Assembly: GCA_934047225.1 (NCBI GenBank)
Contig: OW203989.1
Location: 6,981,977 to 7,045,976 of the forward strand
Direction of reading: 5' to 3'
Source of the DNA: Ypsolopha sequella
Taxonomy: Eukaryota; Arthropoda; Insecta; Lepidoptera; Ypsolophidae
DNA: 64,000 nucleotides
In this document: piece by piece, positions 49,158-59,634 of the stretch
Layout of the letters: each line of letters opens with the position of its first letter
Numbering within the stretch: position 1 is the first letter of the stretch
Notes under the pieces: generated by a model
Seen by the model: only the letters and a program-made list of their open reading frames with translations
Database searches by the model: none
What the model was told of the DNA's origin: nothing
Program-made: the position numbers and the translations under genes

Positions 49158-51164
49158 TTAAACTTGGTTTCTAAATAAGCATTCTTGAAGATTAACTACT
49201 CCACAAGCAGATGTCACAACATAGTCTAATATTCTAACATAATCAATGTCAACACATGCATGAGGTGCAATCATTTCAAACTCCCTTAAACGCCCTATAC
49301 TTCTCTCGACGTGTACTCGAAGGGCCGCTATTCTTTTAGTTTCTAAAACTTCTTCTTTACTTAGTTTTGATCCCGAATCAACGCTAGGAGGCCTTAAAAG
49401 TTTGCAACCTTGACGTTCAAGTAAATGAGCTATATTCTTAAATCCCCTATCAGCCATCACTACGTCACCGGGGGATAACATCTGAAGAAAACCGCAGTCT
49501 TCAAAGATAAGGGCGTCCGATGTCCTTCCTCCATAACCTTCGGATATGAAGTTTATAAGTCCATTAGGTGTTATCGATATTAGATATTTTATAGTATTCG
49601 CATTTTTATATTGTGACCACGTCAGCGCCTGATGTACTGCTGAGCTAGGTTTCTCGATTTGAATTTCTAAACAATCTATGATGCTGACGACTGTTGAATA
49701 ACGCCTCCTAAAAGGTATCGGAAGATTTGAGCGAATATCGTCGCGAGGAGGAATAAAAATCAGTTTCTCCATGCATTGAGCAACCTTAGGTATTGTTTCT
49801 TTGAAATGTCTGGCGACTGTAGATTCCGAAACTCCAAATTGAACAGCAAGCACGGAATTCGGTTCACGCCATCTCAGTTTTTTCAAGCTCAATAATACAT
49901 CCATCAGAGGTCTCTCAGTAGATTCACTCAAATATTCTAAACAGAAATACACTTGCGATGGTAATCCGAGAAAAAGCTTAGGTTCTCTAGATATAGACAT
50001 TAAAGTTCCTTTTTGCATGTGTTCCTTAAATAACTCAGTATCTACTTGTCGTTTCATTTCACAGGCGTCAGTATTTACACTGAATCCACTTAGGCTCGCA
50101 GAAACTGATGAGGTATTAGAGTAAGATGTGAAGCTATCATGCATTGGTTCCCGATGATGATACCGACGATGTTCTTTTGGTTTCACCGTTTTTATTTTAA
50201 GAGCAAACTCTTCAACCCGGTCAAAACCGGCGTCAGTATTAATGCCCTTGCTTCGAACTTTTGGCTTTATATTAACTTGCACTGCGAGTGATTTATATTT
50301 AGGATCATTGTGTAGATTTGCCGCATTATCTTCTTCAAGCGGGTTTATAGCCTCTGTATCATTTGAATTAAAATCAATCGTTTCACACGCCACGAACTCT
50401 TCTTGTGTTATTAGGTTTTCATGACCAACTTCCGGATTAAGCACTCTTTCAAAGTACTCAATCTGCTGTCTTTTTTTATATCCAGTCCGTTCTACAACGG
50501 CGTTATCCTTTCTTTGGCAGTCAAATTTATGCGGCAGAACTCCTTTTTTTAGTCTTAGTTGACCACCCATCAATCGGTACCTTATATAATTTTCCATGTC
50601 ATTTTCGACCTGTAAAAAGTAAAAACAGATTAAAGATTCTTTATTTTATTTTTAAATAATACTTTACTTACTGAGAAAAGCAGATCCAAAAAATAGGTCC
50701 TACAGCAAAGAAATTAAAATTCGAATCATTACCTATTGTTGATAGGTATTCATTATCGTAGATAAAAATGCGGTAGTCTCCCGGACTACAAATATCATAC
50801 CTACGTTGATTATTGTTTATTGTTATTACCTCATACGATTGTGTTAAGGTTGAGACAATATGACATAAAAGGATTAAGTTTTAAGGTTTTTGATTCCATT
50901 GATCGATAAAATAGGTGACATTTACTCAATAATACGAGGAAATAGGTATACGTCAAGTATAAGGTATAACGTAGGAAAGGTACTTACGTCGAAATGATCT
51001 TCGCAACAGTAATGAGTACTTTTGCTTGATAAAGGATCTCTCTTCATAACACTACACCACTTTTTTCTAGCTTTTTTGTCTGTTGGAACATGAAAAAATA
51101 GTTTGTCGGGCGTACTACTACTTGTACTCTTGCACTTTGGCACGACACAATATTTGTAAGACAT
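49158..51164 (-). CDS. THAP-domain DDE transposase (DDE_Tnp_4 type) of the ISL2EU transposon
   Basis: Exon 1 50988-51164 (MSYKYCVVPKCKS), donor GAC|GTAAGT; exon 2 49158-50609, acceptor TTACAG|GTC; phase 0; 542 residues. N-terminal C2CH THAP DNA-binding domain: C-x4-C, later CCEDHF and VLPHKF. A helix-turn-helix precedes the catalytic core (NSVLAVQFGVSESTVARHF). RNase-H-like core: SIIDCLEIQ (Asp about 371), GYGGRTSDALIFED, VVMADRGF (Asp about 446) and HVERSIGRLREF (Glu about 494). The DDE triad and both DNA-binding modules are intact. A minus-strand AATAAA starts just after the stop, within the 20-bp gap to the nuclease gene. Confidence 0.93.
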
Positions 51165-51565
51165 TTTTAAGGATATTGATACACAACAATAAATCTATAA
51201 CAAAGCGACCGTGACAAGCACAGCTCAAGAACTGCGCGGGAAACAGAGTACACCTACAGAACTGAAGAGCGCGTGCGGGGTCGCGCCCCGGGTATGTGTG
51301 GGATGACGTCACGCGCTCGCGGCTGGTACTGGCGGGCGTTATTTGAACTGCTACAGTAAAATTGCTGTACTTTCGACATTTCTTGTCCGATTTGGATATT
51401 TTTTTCACCATAAGTCATGTTTTTTTTACTGTCATCGATCTACATACTTAACAAAAATCGTGACTCTTCCTCATTGCGATAAATTGCGTCTATGCTACGA
51501 CAATGCTACGACGCTACGGCGTGAAAGCTCTACGAAACACTACGAGTAAGGAGTTTAGATGTTCT

Positions 51566-51677
51566 ATGCATTGGTTTCGATTCGGTGTAACACGACCTAA
51601 CTTATTTGACAGGACTAAACTTATTTTAAGCGCCCTGTCTTTGTCTTTTCGATAAAGAAAGAAAAGTACAGAACGCT
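51566..51677. mobile_element. Hairpin MITE (ATTTGACAGGACTAA family), copy 4, truncated
   Basis: Left arm from cgattcggtgtaacacgacc through cttatttgacaggactaaac and the loop tcttttcgataaagaaaga; the right arm stops at acagaacgct. Confidence 0.75.
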
Positions 51678-51949
51678 GTATATCTTCTACAGATCATACT
51701 ACTATAATCAAAAAAATATTGTTGATATTGTGTTTTTGATATCATGTATATCATATATTTCCCACTATTAGTCGTTTTAAGTTAAAGCTAAAAGAGCACT
51801 ACCTCTGTCTGTCTTAAAGTTGGTAAGTTATTGTATGTATTTATTTAGTATTTATCTATAGAAGTATATTTTTATATATTACTATTTTATTTGTATGTTA
51901 ATATGTCTTTATTTGTAGTACACGTATGTATGATTACTTATTTTTATTA

Positions 51950-52090
51950 TTATAGTGTCCTCTCCCACTAAGGTTTGCTGGAAGAAATCTCTTTTCATAG
52001 ATAAGCTCGCCTCTGTACATGTATTTTATTGTAAATAATTGTATGTAATGTATCTCTGTACAATAAAGAATAAGAATAAGAATAAGAATA
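51950..52090 (+). repeat. Non-LTR retrotransposon 3' end, copy 1
   Basis: gtttgctggaagaaatctct, cgcctctgtacatgtatttt and gtacaataaagaataagaat: a lepidopteran LINE 3' tail with its own AATAAA. Related tails at 56455-56605 and, on the minus strand, 58610-58735. Confidence 0.7.
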
Positions 52091-52149
52091 TTTTTCAAAA
52101 ACACAAAATCAAGCAAACAAAGATAAATGTACTTGTGCAATAATAATAT

Positions 52150-52690
52150 TAAAACTCGCGTGAGCTGACATTACAAGGTGGTAGAGCTGATGCCACGCTC
52201 GACTGTCGAGGTACCACCATCTTACTTGGAGACCCCCTCGAAGTAATTCGGGGGAGAGTAAGAGGACAGCTCACAGGCTAAAAACCAAAAGGCCCACCAT
52301 GCCTGGGACCGATGGATGGCGGTATATCCATCCCTAAGAGCCGGGCCTTATATCGAACAGAGTGACGGGCAGCGGCGTCACTGGTGCGAGAGTTGCGGCA
52401 CCGCGCTCACCAACCCACCTGCTCAGCGTGTGTGAGTATGGGCAATTCTTCCAGGATGACCGCCGGGAGTGGCAAAGTCCTGGAAAGGCTTATGTCCAGC
52501 AGTGGACGAACTAGGCTGATGGATGGAGCTGACATACTAAATTATTATTACTGTGGCTTGAACAGTCACGTGTGATTGTTGTTGACGAGTGTCGTTCTTG
52601 TGCCAAATTGTATCTATGAAACGGTTGGCATATAGTCAACAACAATCACACGTGAGTCTTCAAGCCGCATGTAATAATAATTTAGTACTT
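52150..52690. mobile_element. Penelope-like 3' tails as an inverted pair, interrupted by a SINE
   Basis: Flank aactcgcgtgagctgacat (52154-52171) is cut by the SINE at 52172-52525 and resumes as gagctgacatactaaattat. Then come a minus-strand 3' tail (cacgtgtgattgttgttgac), a short centre and a plus-strand tail with gaaacggttggcatatagtc and cacgtgagtcttcaagccgc. Same ends as 13735-14700. Confidence 0.78.
52172..52525 (+). mobile_element. SINE-like element, copy B, with 10-bp target duplication
   Basis: Flanked by GAGCTGACAT at 52162-52171 and 52526-52535. Body from tacaaggtggtagagctgat to gtggacgaactaggctgatg. Inserted into the flank of a Penelope-like element. Confidence 0.88.
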
Positions 52691-54079
52691 GTGCAAAACA
52701 AAAATATATTATTTTTCATTTCTATTGATATGTCTGTTTATATGTTTGTTTTGAAAAGATTTTCAGCATATTCTGTAGAGTTAGAAGCATTTTTTAAGCG
52801 TTATACAAAAACTTGAGCATTACTCATTAAATAAAAAATGGGGATTTTTGGTGAAATTAAATCTTGAAAATTGGTTTTAGGACCAACTACATTGATTTAA
52901 CCTACATATGGAAAGTCAGTGAAGAAACGGCTAGGGAGGTCGAAGGTAAATACCTTCAAAAATCTGGATAATATTAGCCCAAGACATTATTTTTTGTCAA
53001 TAAAATTGGACCGGACTTATTCGTCAATAAGTAAGAGGTACAAAAAAGAAAATAAATTTTTGATTAACGAATTGTGTTGAAACGATTCAACCCGTCCAAT
53101 TATACGGAGAATTCTAGTATCGGAGCACACATATTCGAATTTATTATTATGTGCTAAGTTGTTAGTTTTACAGTCTAAGAAAGAATCTGTTAATGTGTCG
53201 GAAGCCTGCTTTGGGTATTATTAGTCCCAATTTTTTTTTCTCTATTTTTGTATTTTACTAACCCTAGGATAGTAATTAAGTTTTTTCTGTAATACTAACC
53301 ATTTAAGTAAATAAATAAAATAACAAATTTACAAGGCAAGTTCGCGCTCCATCTAATGTTTTTCAAATTGGTATCGAAATCGATAACTAAGCTGGTTAAC
53401 ACAATATTTTCTATAGTTAAATTTTGTTCGATACAAAGATAAAATTTGGTTTTTTAATTAAATTTACAACAAATCTTTTTCTACATGTTTATTTGACAAC
53501 CCAACGGATTTTTAATATAAATATGTCTGATGTAAGTACCTAGATTGAAAAACCCTGATACCTCCACACTAAATTCGTCTTATTTGACTAGTGAGAAAAT
53601 TAATGAAAAATTAAAAAATATACTTTTTTAATTCAAAAAAGGTATAACCATTTTTATTTCAGTTTGATTAAGCTTTTTATTTTGTAATTATTACAAGGTT
53701 ACTAGGTAATATTGTCGATATTGTTATGCAAAACATTTCAAAACTCATTCAAATGTTACCAAAACTCATTCAAATGTTACCAAAACGGTAATATTACAAA
53801 GAATTTTGGTTCTTAATATACACATTACTTTGAAATCGTTTTACGTGTCAGTAGTTTTCAATCCAAACAAACAGCTTGAAAAAGGTTTCCAAATAATCAC
53901 CAAAAGCGACCATTAGGTTACAAAGCTCCAATTTTTAGTGTTCCGTAACTCATCATGGAAAAATAATTTGGCAAAATAATTAATAATACAAAATAATAAG
54001 GCACCAAGAAACAAGGCTTTAAAATGGTACCACCTGACAATTTGGTACTCTCTGAGTACGAAACCCTAATTTTTATTAT
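52691..54079. other. AT-rich DNA; nothing recognised
   Basis: No exon, RNA or complete repeat recognised. A short direct duplication (caaaactcattcaaatgtta) occurs near 53740-53780. Confidence 0.4.
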
Positions 54080-54440
54080 TTGTTGTTTTACTTTAGTTAG
54101 AGTATGTGCACAACAATCTGACCATATTTGAAACTGTATGAATATACATATTCAGCCAAACCTGCAATCTCAAATAAATAATCTGCCCTTCCATACATTT
54201 CGACCGAGCGGCATTGCATTTTTCTATGAAACAGTTAAATATTTTTTTCGAGATACAGGGTTTGTTCCATAGTAAAACTTGTTCTATATCATTGACTGAA
54301 TAAGCTCTTCAAATATGGTTACACCTTTTTGTTACACGTTGTATACAAGTATGAATATCTGTATGAATACATACAAGTTTCAAATATGGTCAGATTGTTG
54401 TACACATACTATAACTAAAGTAAAACAACAAACTATAATA
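54080..54440. mobile_element. Nested MITEs: outer inverted repeat split by a TACAACGTGTAACA element
   Basis: Outer arms ttgttgttttactttagtta and its inverse end near 54440, each with acaacaatctgaccatattt. Between them 54145-54343 holds a copy of the 42047-42312 family, lacking most of its left arm. Confidence 0.75.
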
Positions 54441-54489
54441 ATAGAGCTAAAACAAAAATCGTAAAAATGCTACTTTTTTTTGTTACTTT

Positions 54490-54870
54490 TATTATTTTTT
54501 CAATGCATGTGCTCGTAAAGGCCCACTTTTTATGCATCAAAACCGAACAAAAAGTCGATTATTTTGCCCTAGGGCTTTATTATTATTATTTTTTTAATTT
54601 ATTTACAATGGTTGGCTAACCTGCAGCCTTTCCTGTGTACCATAGATGTTATACTTTTTTTTTCCACTGTTTAACGGCTCTGGATACAGTCCTTTTGAGC
54701 CAATTATAATTTAAAGTTCACAAGATTATATTTGTTTTCATTTCCTCGCACTATGCATTGAAAAACGTAGTATGATACACGGGCGTAAAAGCAATAAATT
54801 ACTCGGTTACGTTTAAAACACTCGCGTAAATTTATTCCTTTTCGCCCTAGTAGCATAAACTACTATTATT
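54490..54870 (+). repeat. About 390-bp dispersed family, copy 5
   Basis: Complete first half (tttttcaatgcatgtgctcg to tgcattgaaaaacg). The second half lacks about 25 bp after acactcgc. Confidence 0.87.
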
Positions 54871-54874
54871 ATTT

Positions 54875-55015
54875 GCCGTGATCGAGGGCATAATAATACG
54901 TAATCTGTGAAAATTTCATTACTGCCTACCTCACCCCTGTGACAACGGACGGACGGGCAGCGAAGGCTTAGTAATAGGGTTCCGTTTGGCACCCTTCGAG
55001 TACGGAACCCCAAAA
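54875..55015 (+). repeat. 3' part of the CGGCCAAGTGCGAGTC repeat
   Basis: gtgaaaatttcattactgcc, then acaacggacggacgggcagc and gagtacggaaccccaaaaac, as at 57990-58105. Confidence 0.7.
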
Positions 55016-55022
55016 ACGGAAC

Positions 55023-55420
55023 CCTTAAGGGGGAACGAGTCGTATCCTCTACGACACGCACAACTTAAGATGGTTCTTCTTATTTTTGATTTACAGATAT
55101 TAAATAAACGTGATTTATAGCATTTCGCGAACATAGTTTAGTGTCAGTTGGGCTTTTCCGGCAAAATGTTGTTATTTTATACATTACGTTGTAAATGTAT
55201 GGGCACACATACTTAAAAGTGTGTTTTAAGTTTGTGTGCCGATACATTTACAACGTATTGCATATAATAACAAAATGTTGCCAGAGGATCCTAACTGATA
55301 CTAAAATATGTTCGCGAAATGCCATAAATCACATTTATTTAATATCTGTAAATCAAAAATAAGAAGAACCATCTTAAGTTGTGCGTGTCGTAGAGGATAC
55401 GACTCGTTCCCCCTTAACGG
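55023..55420. repeat. About 398-bp inverted repeat with long near-identical arms
   Basis: Left arm ccttaagggggaacgagtcg through ttatttttgatttacagata; the right arm is its inverse ending cgttcccccttaacgg. Pairing extends to the centre (tttaagtttgtgtgccgata region), giving arms near 190 bp. Confidence 0.85.
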
Positions 55421-55826
55421 ATCATTTTGGTGTCTGTCTGTCTCTTATAACGGACTTTCAAAGCGTATTTTCATACCAGGAATTCTAGTGACTGTATCAT
55501 ATATCATTATTATAAGGTACATTTCGGTGAACTCCAATTTTGAAATTTTGTATAAAGTAATAAAACCGGAAATTATTTATTTCCAATACTATGTGGAATA
55601 ATACTTGACAAACTTAAGTTTGCAGTTTTTCATGTATTTTGTATGAAAGTTATTTTTGTGTAAATTATTCAAATCTATCGATTTAACGATACGGAACATT
55701 CACGGAACTAGTCCTACTCAAATTTCACCGGTAAAAAAAAATACCCAAAGTAATTTGATCAAAAGTCCAACAAACTCCAACACAAACAACTACAAACAAA
55801 CAAAGGCTTTGAAATTACGAGCACCA

Positions 55827-56012
55827 TCAAGTCCACCCGATTGAATGCAAATTCGTGTAGGGATTGACCCTGAAGCGCCTTTCCAAAACAGACTCTAACA
55901 CAATGTAATAAGCGTGTGGATGTTTGATGTAGGTGTCGAATAATCCTTCCTCGCGATGACCTCTGCAGAGGTCAGCAAGATCGAAATCCTTATTTGGTGC
56001 CGTGAGGTACAT
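55827..56012 (-). other. Unassigned open frame, possible exon
   Basis: 61 codons: MYLTAPNKDFDLADLC, RGHREEGLFDTYIKHPHAYY, VLESVLERRFRVNP. It is preceded by a plausible acceptor (ttctcag) near 56030. The composition is protein-like, but I do not recognise it and see no clear donor. It could be a host exon (possibly upstream wake) or a captured fragment. Confidence 0.3.
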
Positions 56013-56454
56013 AACGATTAGCTGAGAAGGTAATGATTGGTTTTCAACAAAGGTATATGTGGATTTTTTGGCACAATATTATTGTATTTGATTCAAGGTT
56101 ATGATTACTACTTTTCAATTTGTCAGTGTTCCCTCGGGGTTTGCTAATAATTAAAAATCGACCTTTGATTTCACTTTGAGGTGTTCTGGAAGATTTTAGT
56201 ATCTTTTTATTTTCTATTTAATATAAACGGCGTAAAAGACTTATTCAAGTAACTGAACAATATATATATATATATATCTATATATATTATAGATGTATTT
56301 ATTAATATATACTTGTGTATTTGTTTATGTAAGTCTATGATATCTATTAAAATTAAGTTTAATTTGGTAGGTTATTTGTATTTACACTTTATTGATTTTC
56401 ATTTAATTTACTCTATCTATTACGTCTATCCCCCTATTTTTACTTTTCTAGTGA

Positions 56455-56605
56455 CTATTTCTTCACCACCCAAAGGTTGGCTGGAAGAAATCGCTTTAAG
56501 TGATAAGTCCGCCTTTGTACAAAATTATGTTTTCAATACTCTGTTTTCTTTTATATGTCTTTTGTGTACAATAAAGTGTCAATTCATTCATTCATTCATT
56601 CATTC
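56455..56605 (+). repeat. Non-LTR retrotransposon 3' end, copy 2, with ATTC tail
   Basis: aaaggttggctggaagaaat, gataagtccgcctttgtaca, gtgtacaataaagtgtcaat, then repeated ATTC units. Same family as 51950-52090. Confidence 0.75.
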
Positions 56606-56639
56606 AACAATTGACATATATGACCCAAAAAATCATGAT

Positions 56640-56690
56640 GGTGTCTTCGTTTTGGCGAAACCGGTCATTAAAGTAAATTATTATATTACA
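56640..56690 (+). repeat. Decayed ACCGGT-type hammerhead-like motif
   Basis: gttttggcgaaaccggtcat retains the GGC-GAAA-CCGGTC half; the CTGATGA half is degraded to catgatgg. Confidence 0.4.
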
Positions 56691-56934
56691 GTAACGATTT
56701 CACCCGCGCGAAGATTGAATGTCCCTAAGAAACTGCCCAATTTGAGAGGTGTCGATTAAATTAACGGTTTTTACGGCAAAATTAATGCCTGTAACTGTCT
56801 CTTCAATTATTTCCTTTATTATCTTTAGTATCAGTTAATTTTAATGTTGGAGAAATTTTACTCTTCAGAAGTGAAACCTCAAGCATTTCCTAATAGAAGA
56901 TAGAACTGCCTAAGACATCCTCTATGGTCTAAGA

Positions 56935-57404
56935 CAGGGGTCTCCAAACTACGGCCCGCGGTCCAAGACCGCCCCGCGAGCACCATCAATCCAGCCCGCG
57001 GTAGCTGGCCGGACATGCCCAGTTTCTAGCCCGCTATAGTTTATTTAAAATTTGCAAACTTATATTAATAACGTAATGCTATTCTATTTATGATTTATCA
57101 GTACTCATAACCGATACTAATAGAAAGGTTATCATGCGTATTTGTCTAAAAGTAGAGTTATTATATGAATGTTATTTTACAAAACTATTTCAAGGTGCAC
57201 AGAACACGTTTCGGCTAACTCCGTCGCATTGTTTTTAATGACACTTGCCCGAAGTGCCAACTGAATCCGTGATATCTCACTGACCGGCTAGTACCAATAC
57301 GAATTTATTATATATTAATATTTTGGAATTATCTACGTCTTGGCCCTTGGGTCTTAGTGGGGGAATCGGTGTGGTACTTAGGCTAAAAAGTTTGGCGACC
57401 CCTG
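56935..57404. mobile_element. hAT-type MITE with 8-bp target duplication
   Basis: Ends CAGGGGTCTCCAAAC and GTTTGGCGACCCCTG, typical hAT termini, flanked by GTCTAAGA (56927-56934) and GCCTAAGA (57405-57412), 7 of 8 identical. 470 bp, no transposase, left part rich in ggcccgcgg. Confidence 0.88.
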
Positions 57405-57814
57405 GCCTAAGATAACATTTTGTGTGCCATTAGATTACATAATCAAGTGGTCACGACCATGGTTTACTATCAGGGAAAGTTACGGTACAGTACGATAATG
57501 ATCTAACGTGGCCATAAGCAGAACTAACGCCGCCTTCTTATGAAACATCACATTTTGACAGTTTCCCGCGTTTTACTAAGCGCCCTCTCTTACTTTTGTT
57601 TTAACCTTAGCTGTAACAATGGCAATTCAATCTAAAAGTGGGTATGCGGAACTTCCTCTGATAGTTCCCACATAAGATAAGCTAAGTTTAATTTTGGGAA
57701 TGTTTATTTATCCAAAGTAGATAAGAAACCTTTGCAAACTATACGAATTAAAACTTTGTCTATGGATATTTTTGTAGGTAACTTTATCATGAAAAACCTA
57801 CTCATATGTCAGAA

Positions 57815-58110
57815 AAAAACGGCCAAGTGCTAGTCGGACTCGTGCACGAAGGGTACCGTACCATCTATGAAAGCAGCAAAAAAAAAAACAAGTCTGTTGT
57901 ATGGTAGCCCCCTTAAATATTTATTTTATTCTGTTTTTTAGTATTTGTTGTCATCGCGGCAACAGAAATACATCATATGTGAAAATTTCAACTGTCTATC
58001 TATTACGGTTCTTGAAATACAGCCTGGGGACAGACGGGCAGACAGACGGACAGCGGAGTCTTAGTAATAGGGTCCCGTTGATTACCCTTTGGGTACGGAA
58101 CCCTAAAAAA
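57815..58110 (+). repeat. CGGCCAAGTGCGAGTC repeat, complete copy
   Basis: Starts acggccaagtgctagtcgga, has gaagggtaccgtaccat and a GACAGACG run, and ends gtacggaaccctaaaaaaaa. Confidence 0.8.
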
Positions 58111-58279
58111 AAGGAAGAACTTAAATAATCAGTTCTTTTTTTATTATTTAGGATTACCATCCAACAAAGTAATTATTTTCAAAATACTATTTTAGTCCTT
58201 ATCGCAGTCGAATTAAAAGATGGGTGGTTTGATAATATAATTAATACATAAACTAAAAAAATACAATGTACACCTATAA

Positions 58280-58402
58280 TATTATTAAAGCTCGCGTGAG
58301 CTGACAAACACTCACGTGTGATTGTTGTTGACTACATGCCAACTGTTTCACCCAAACAATTTTAGCATTATCAAGGCGAGTGTCGTTCTTAGGACGACGA
58401 TG
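58280..58402 (-). mobile_element. Penelope-like 3' end, solitary, with hammerhead-like motif
   Basis: Same tail and flank as 13735-14060, ending at the end of the ORF (gacgacg). Core TTGATAA at 58374-58368 and GAAA at 58349-58346 (minus strand); stem II is decayed. Part of the tail next to the flank is missing. Confidence 0.75.
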
Positions 58403-58609
58403 CATTTATGGAAACACTTCTAGGATTCAGAGCTCAGTACTTCTGAGTTGCCAGAGCCTTTGAGCGATTGAACGCGCAAAGTTCTTTATTATATTTTTAA
58501 TAACCTACGCTTTATACTTGAAACACTAAGCCCTTATTATTAAACTGTACTGTACTTCGCAAAAGATTTGGCACGTCGGAAAAAAATAGGACTATTTTCG
58601 GTTTTGTAA

Positions 58610-58735
58610 GGCATCCTTTATTCTTTATTGCACATGAAAAATTAAACATATAACATAAAAAAATAAAAACTGTACAAAGGCGAGGTTATTTCTACTGAAA
58701 TTTCTTTCAGCCAACCTGTAGGTGTACAAAAATAT
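58610..58735 (-). repeat. Non-LTR retrotransposon 3' end, copy 3
   Basis: Reverse strand of the family at 51950: cctttattctttattgcaca, tgtacaaaggcgaggttatt and tttcttTcagccaacctg-like text. Confidence 0.68.
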
Positions 58736-58914
58736 GAAAAGGTAGGCAAAGTGTACAACAAAATAACATGAAATTTTTTAAGGAAAAATAAATAGATAAA
58801 TTTTACAACAAGATAAACCAAACTATTTACTAAATTTCTAAATGAATATTATAATATATAATTATACAAAAATACATATAACTATAAAGGGAAACAATAT
58901 ATATATATTTAAAT

Positions 58915-59040
58915 TATTAAAACTTGCTTGAGCTGACATACTAAATTATTATTACATACGGCTTGAACACTCACGTGTGATTAGACGTAAATCACACGTG
59001 AGTGTTCAAGCCGTATGTAATAATAATTTATATATTTAAA
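58915..59040. mobile_element. Penelope-like tail palindrome
   Basis: attacatacggcttgaacac, then ctcacgtgtgatt, a 7-bp spacer (agacgta) and the exact inverse. Both arms stop before the hammerhead-like motif. An AT dinucleotide run follows at 59050-59080. Confidence 0.82.
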
Positions 59041-59046
59041 GTTGTA

Positions 59047-59085
<39 letters not shown>

Positions 59086-59193
59086 CAACAAAATACATAA
59101 AATAAAGGTATATAAAATTAAGCATCGTAACGTTCGCGCCTCGCTGTCGTAGTGCACATTATATTTTGTCTTTATGCAGCAATTTTTCACATT

Positions 59194-59634
59194 TAGGCCC
59201 ACTTGCAACATGTTATTAACTAGTCTTTAACTTGGGTTAAGTCATAAATAGAGGGTTAAGAAAAAGCTCTCTTGTACCAATCAAAATCTCGGGTTAAACT
59301 AAAAGAAAGTCATCAAAAAAGAATTTAACCCAACTGTCACCTTGAGTCAAATTCGGGTTAGCGAAGTAATGTTACCAGTTTGACTTAAATTGTGTTGTTT
59401 CCAATGACATTATATAGATACTATACCTCATTGGTTGCAACTAATTACTTTATGGTAACATTCTAAATAAATGTCAAATGTCAAACAATCGCTTAGCTCG
59501 GGACTACTAACCAACTTCTATATTATCATGATGCAATAGGATTAATCAAATGTCGGGTTAGTTAACTGTTTCCTTGAGTTAGTTAACCCGAGGGTTAAGA
59601 ATTTTTTTCTCGATCATGCTGCAAGTGGGCCTTA
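59194..59634. mobile_element. MITE with AGGCCCACTTGCA ends
   Basis: Left taggcccacttgcaacatg and right catgctgcaagtgggcctta are near-inverses. Inner copies of gggttaa in both orientations. Non-coding, about 440 bp. Confidence 0.8.

Larger units (their letters stand above)
47086..51475. mobile_element. Autonomous-looking ISL2EU-type (PIF/Harbinger-related) DNA transposon
   Basis: Two convergent genes (SWIM-YqaJ nuclease, plus; THAP-DDE transposase, minus) fill the element. This pairing is the hallmark of ISL2EU/IS4EU transposons. Ends: AATGAGGATAAGTCAC on the left and GTGACTCTTCCTCATT on the right are inverses with two mismatches. Subterminal inverted similarity recurs about 90 bp further in (aaatccgtcc against aaatcggaca) and again around gtcatcacacacagacc. 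Ends could extend about 15 bp more (to about 47070 and 51490). Target duplication not resolved. Both frames are intact and introns short, so it may be recently active. Confidence 0.88.

Noticed and set aside
56313..56759. 148-codon plus-strand frame
   Set aside because: It reads through a retrotransposon 3' tail with its AATAAA and ATTC repeats.
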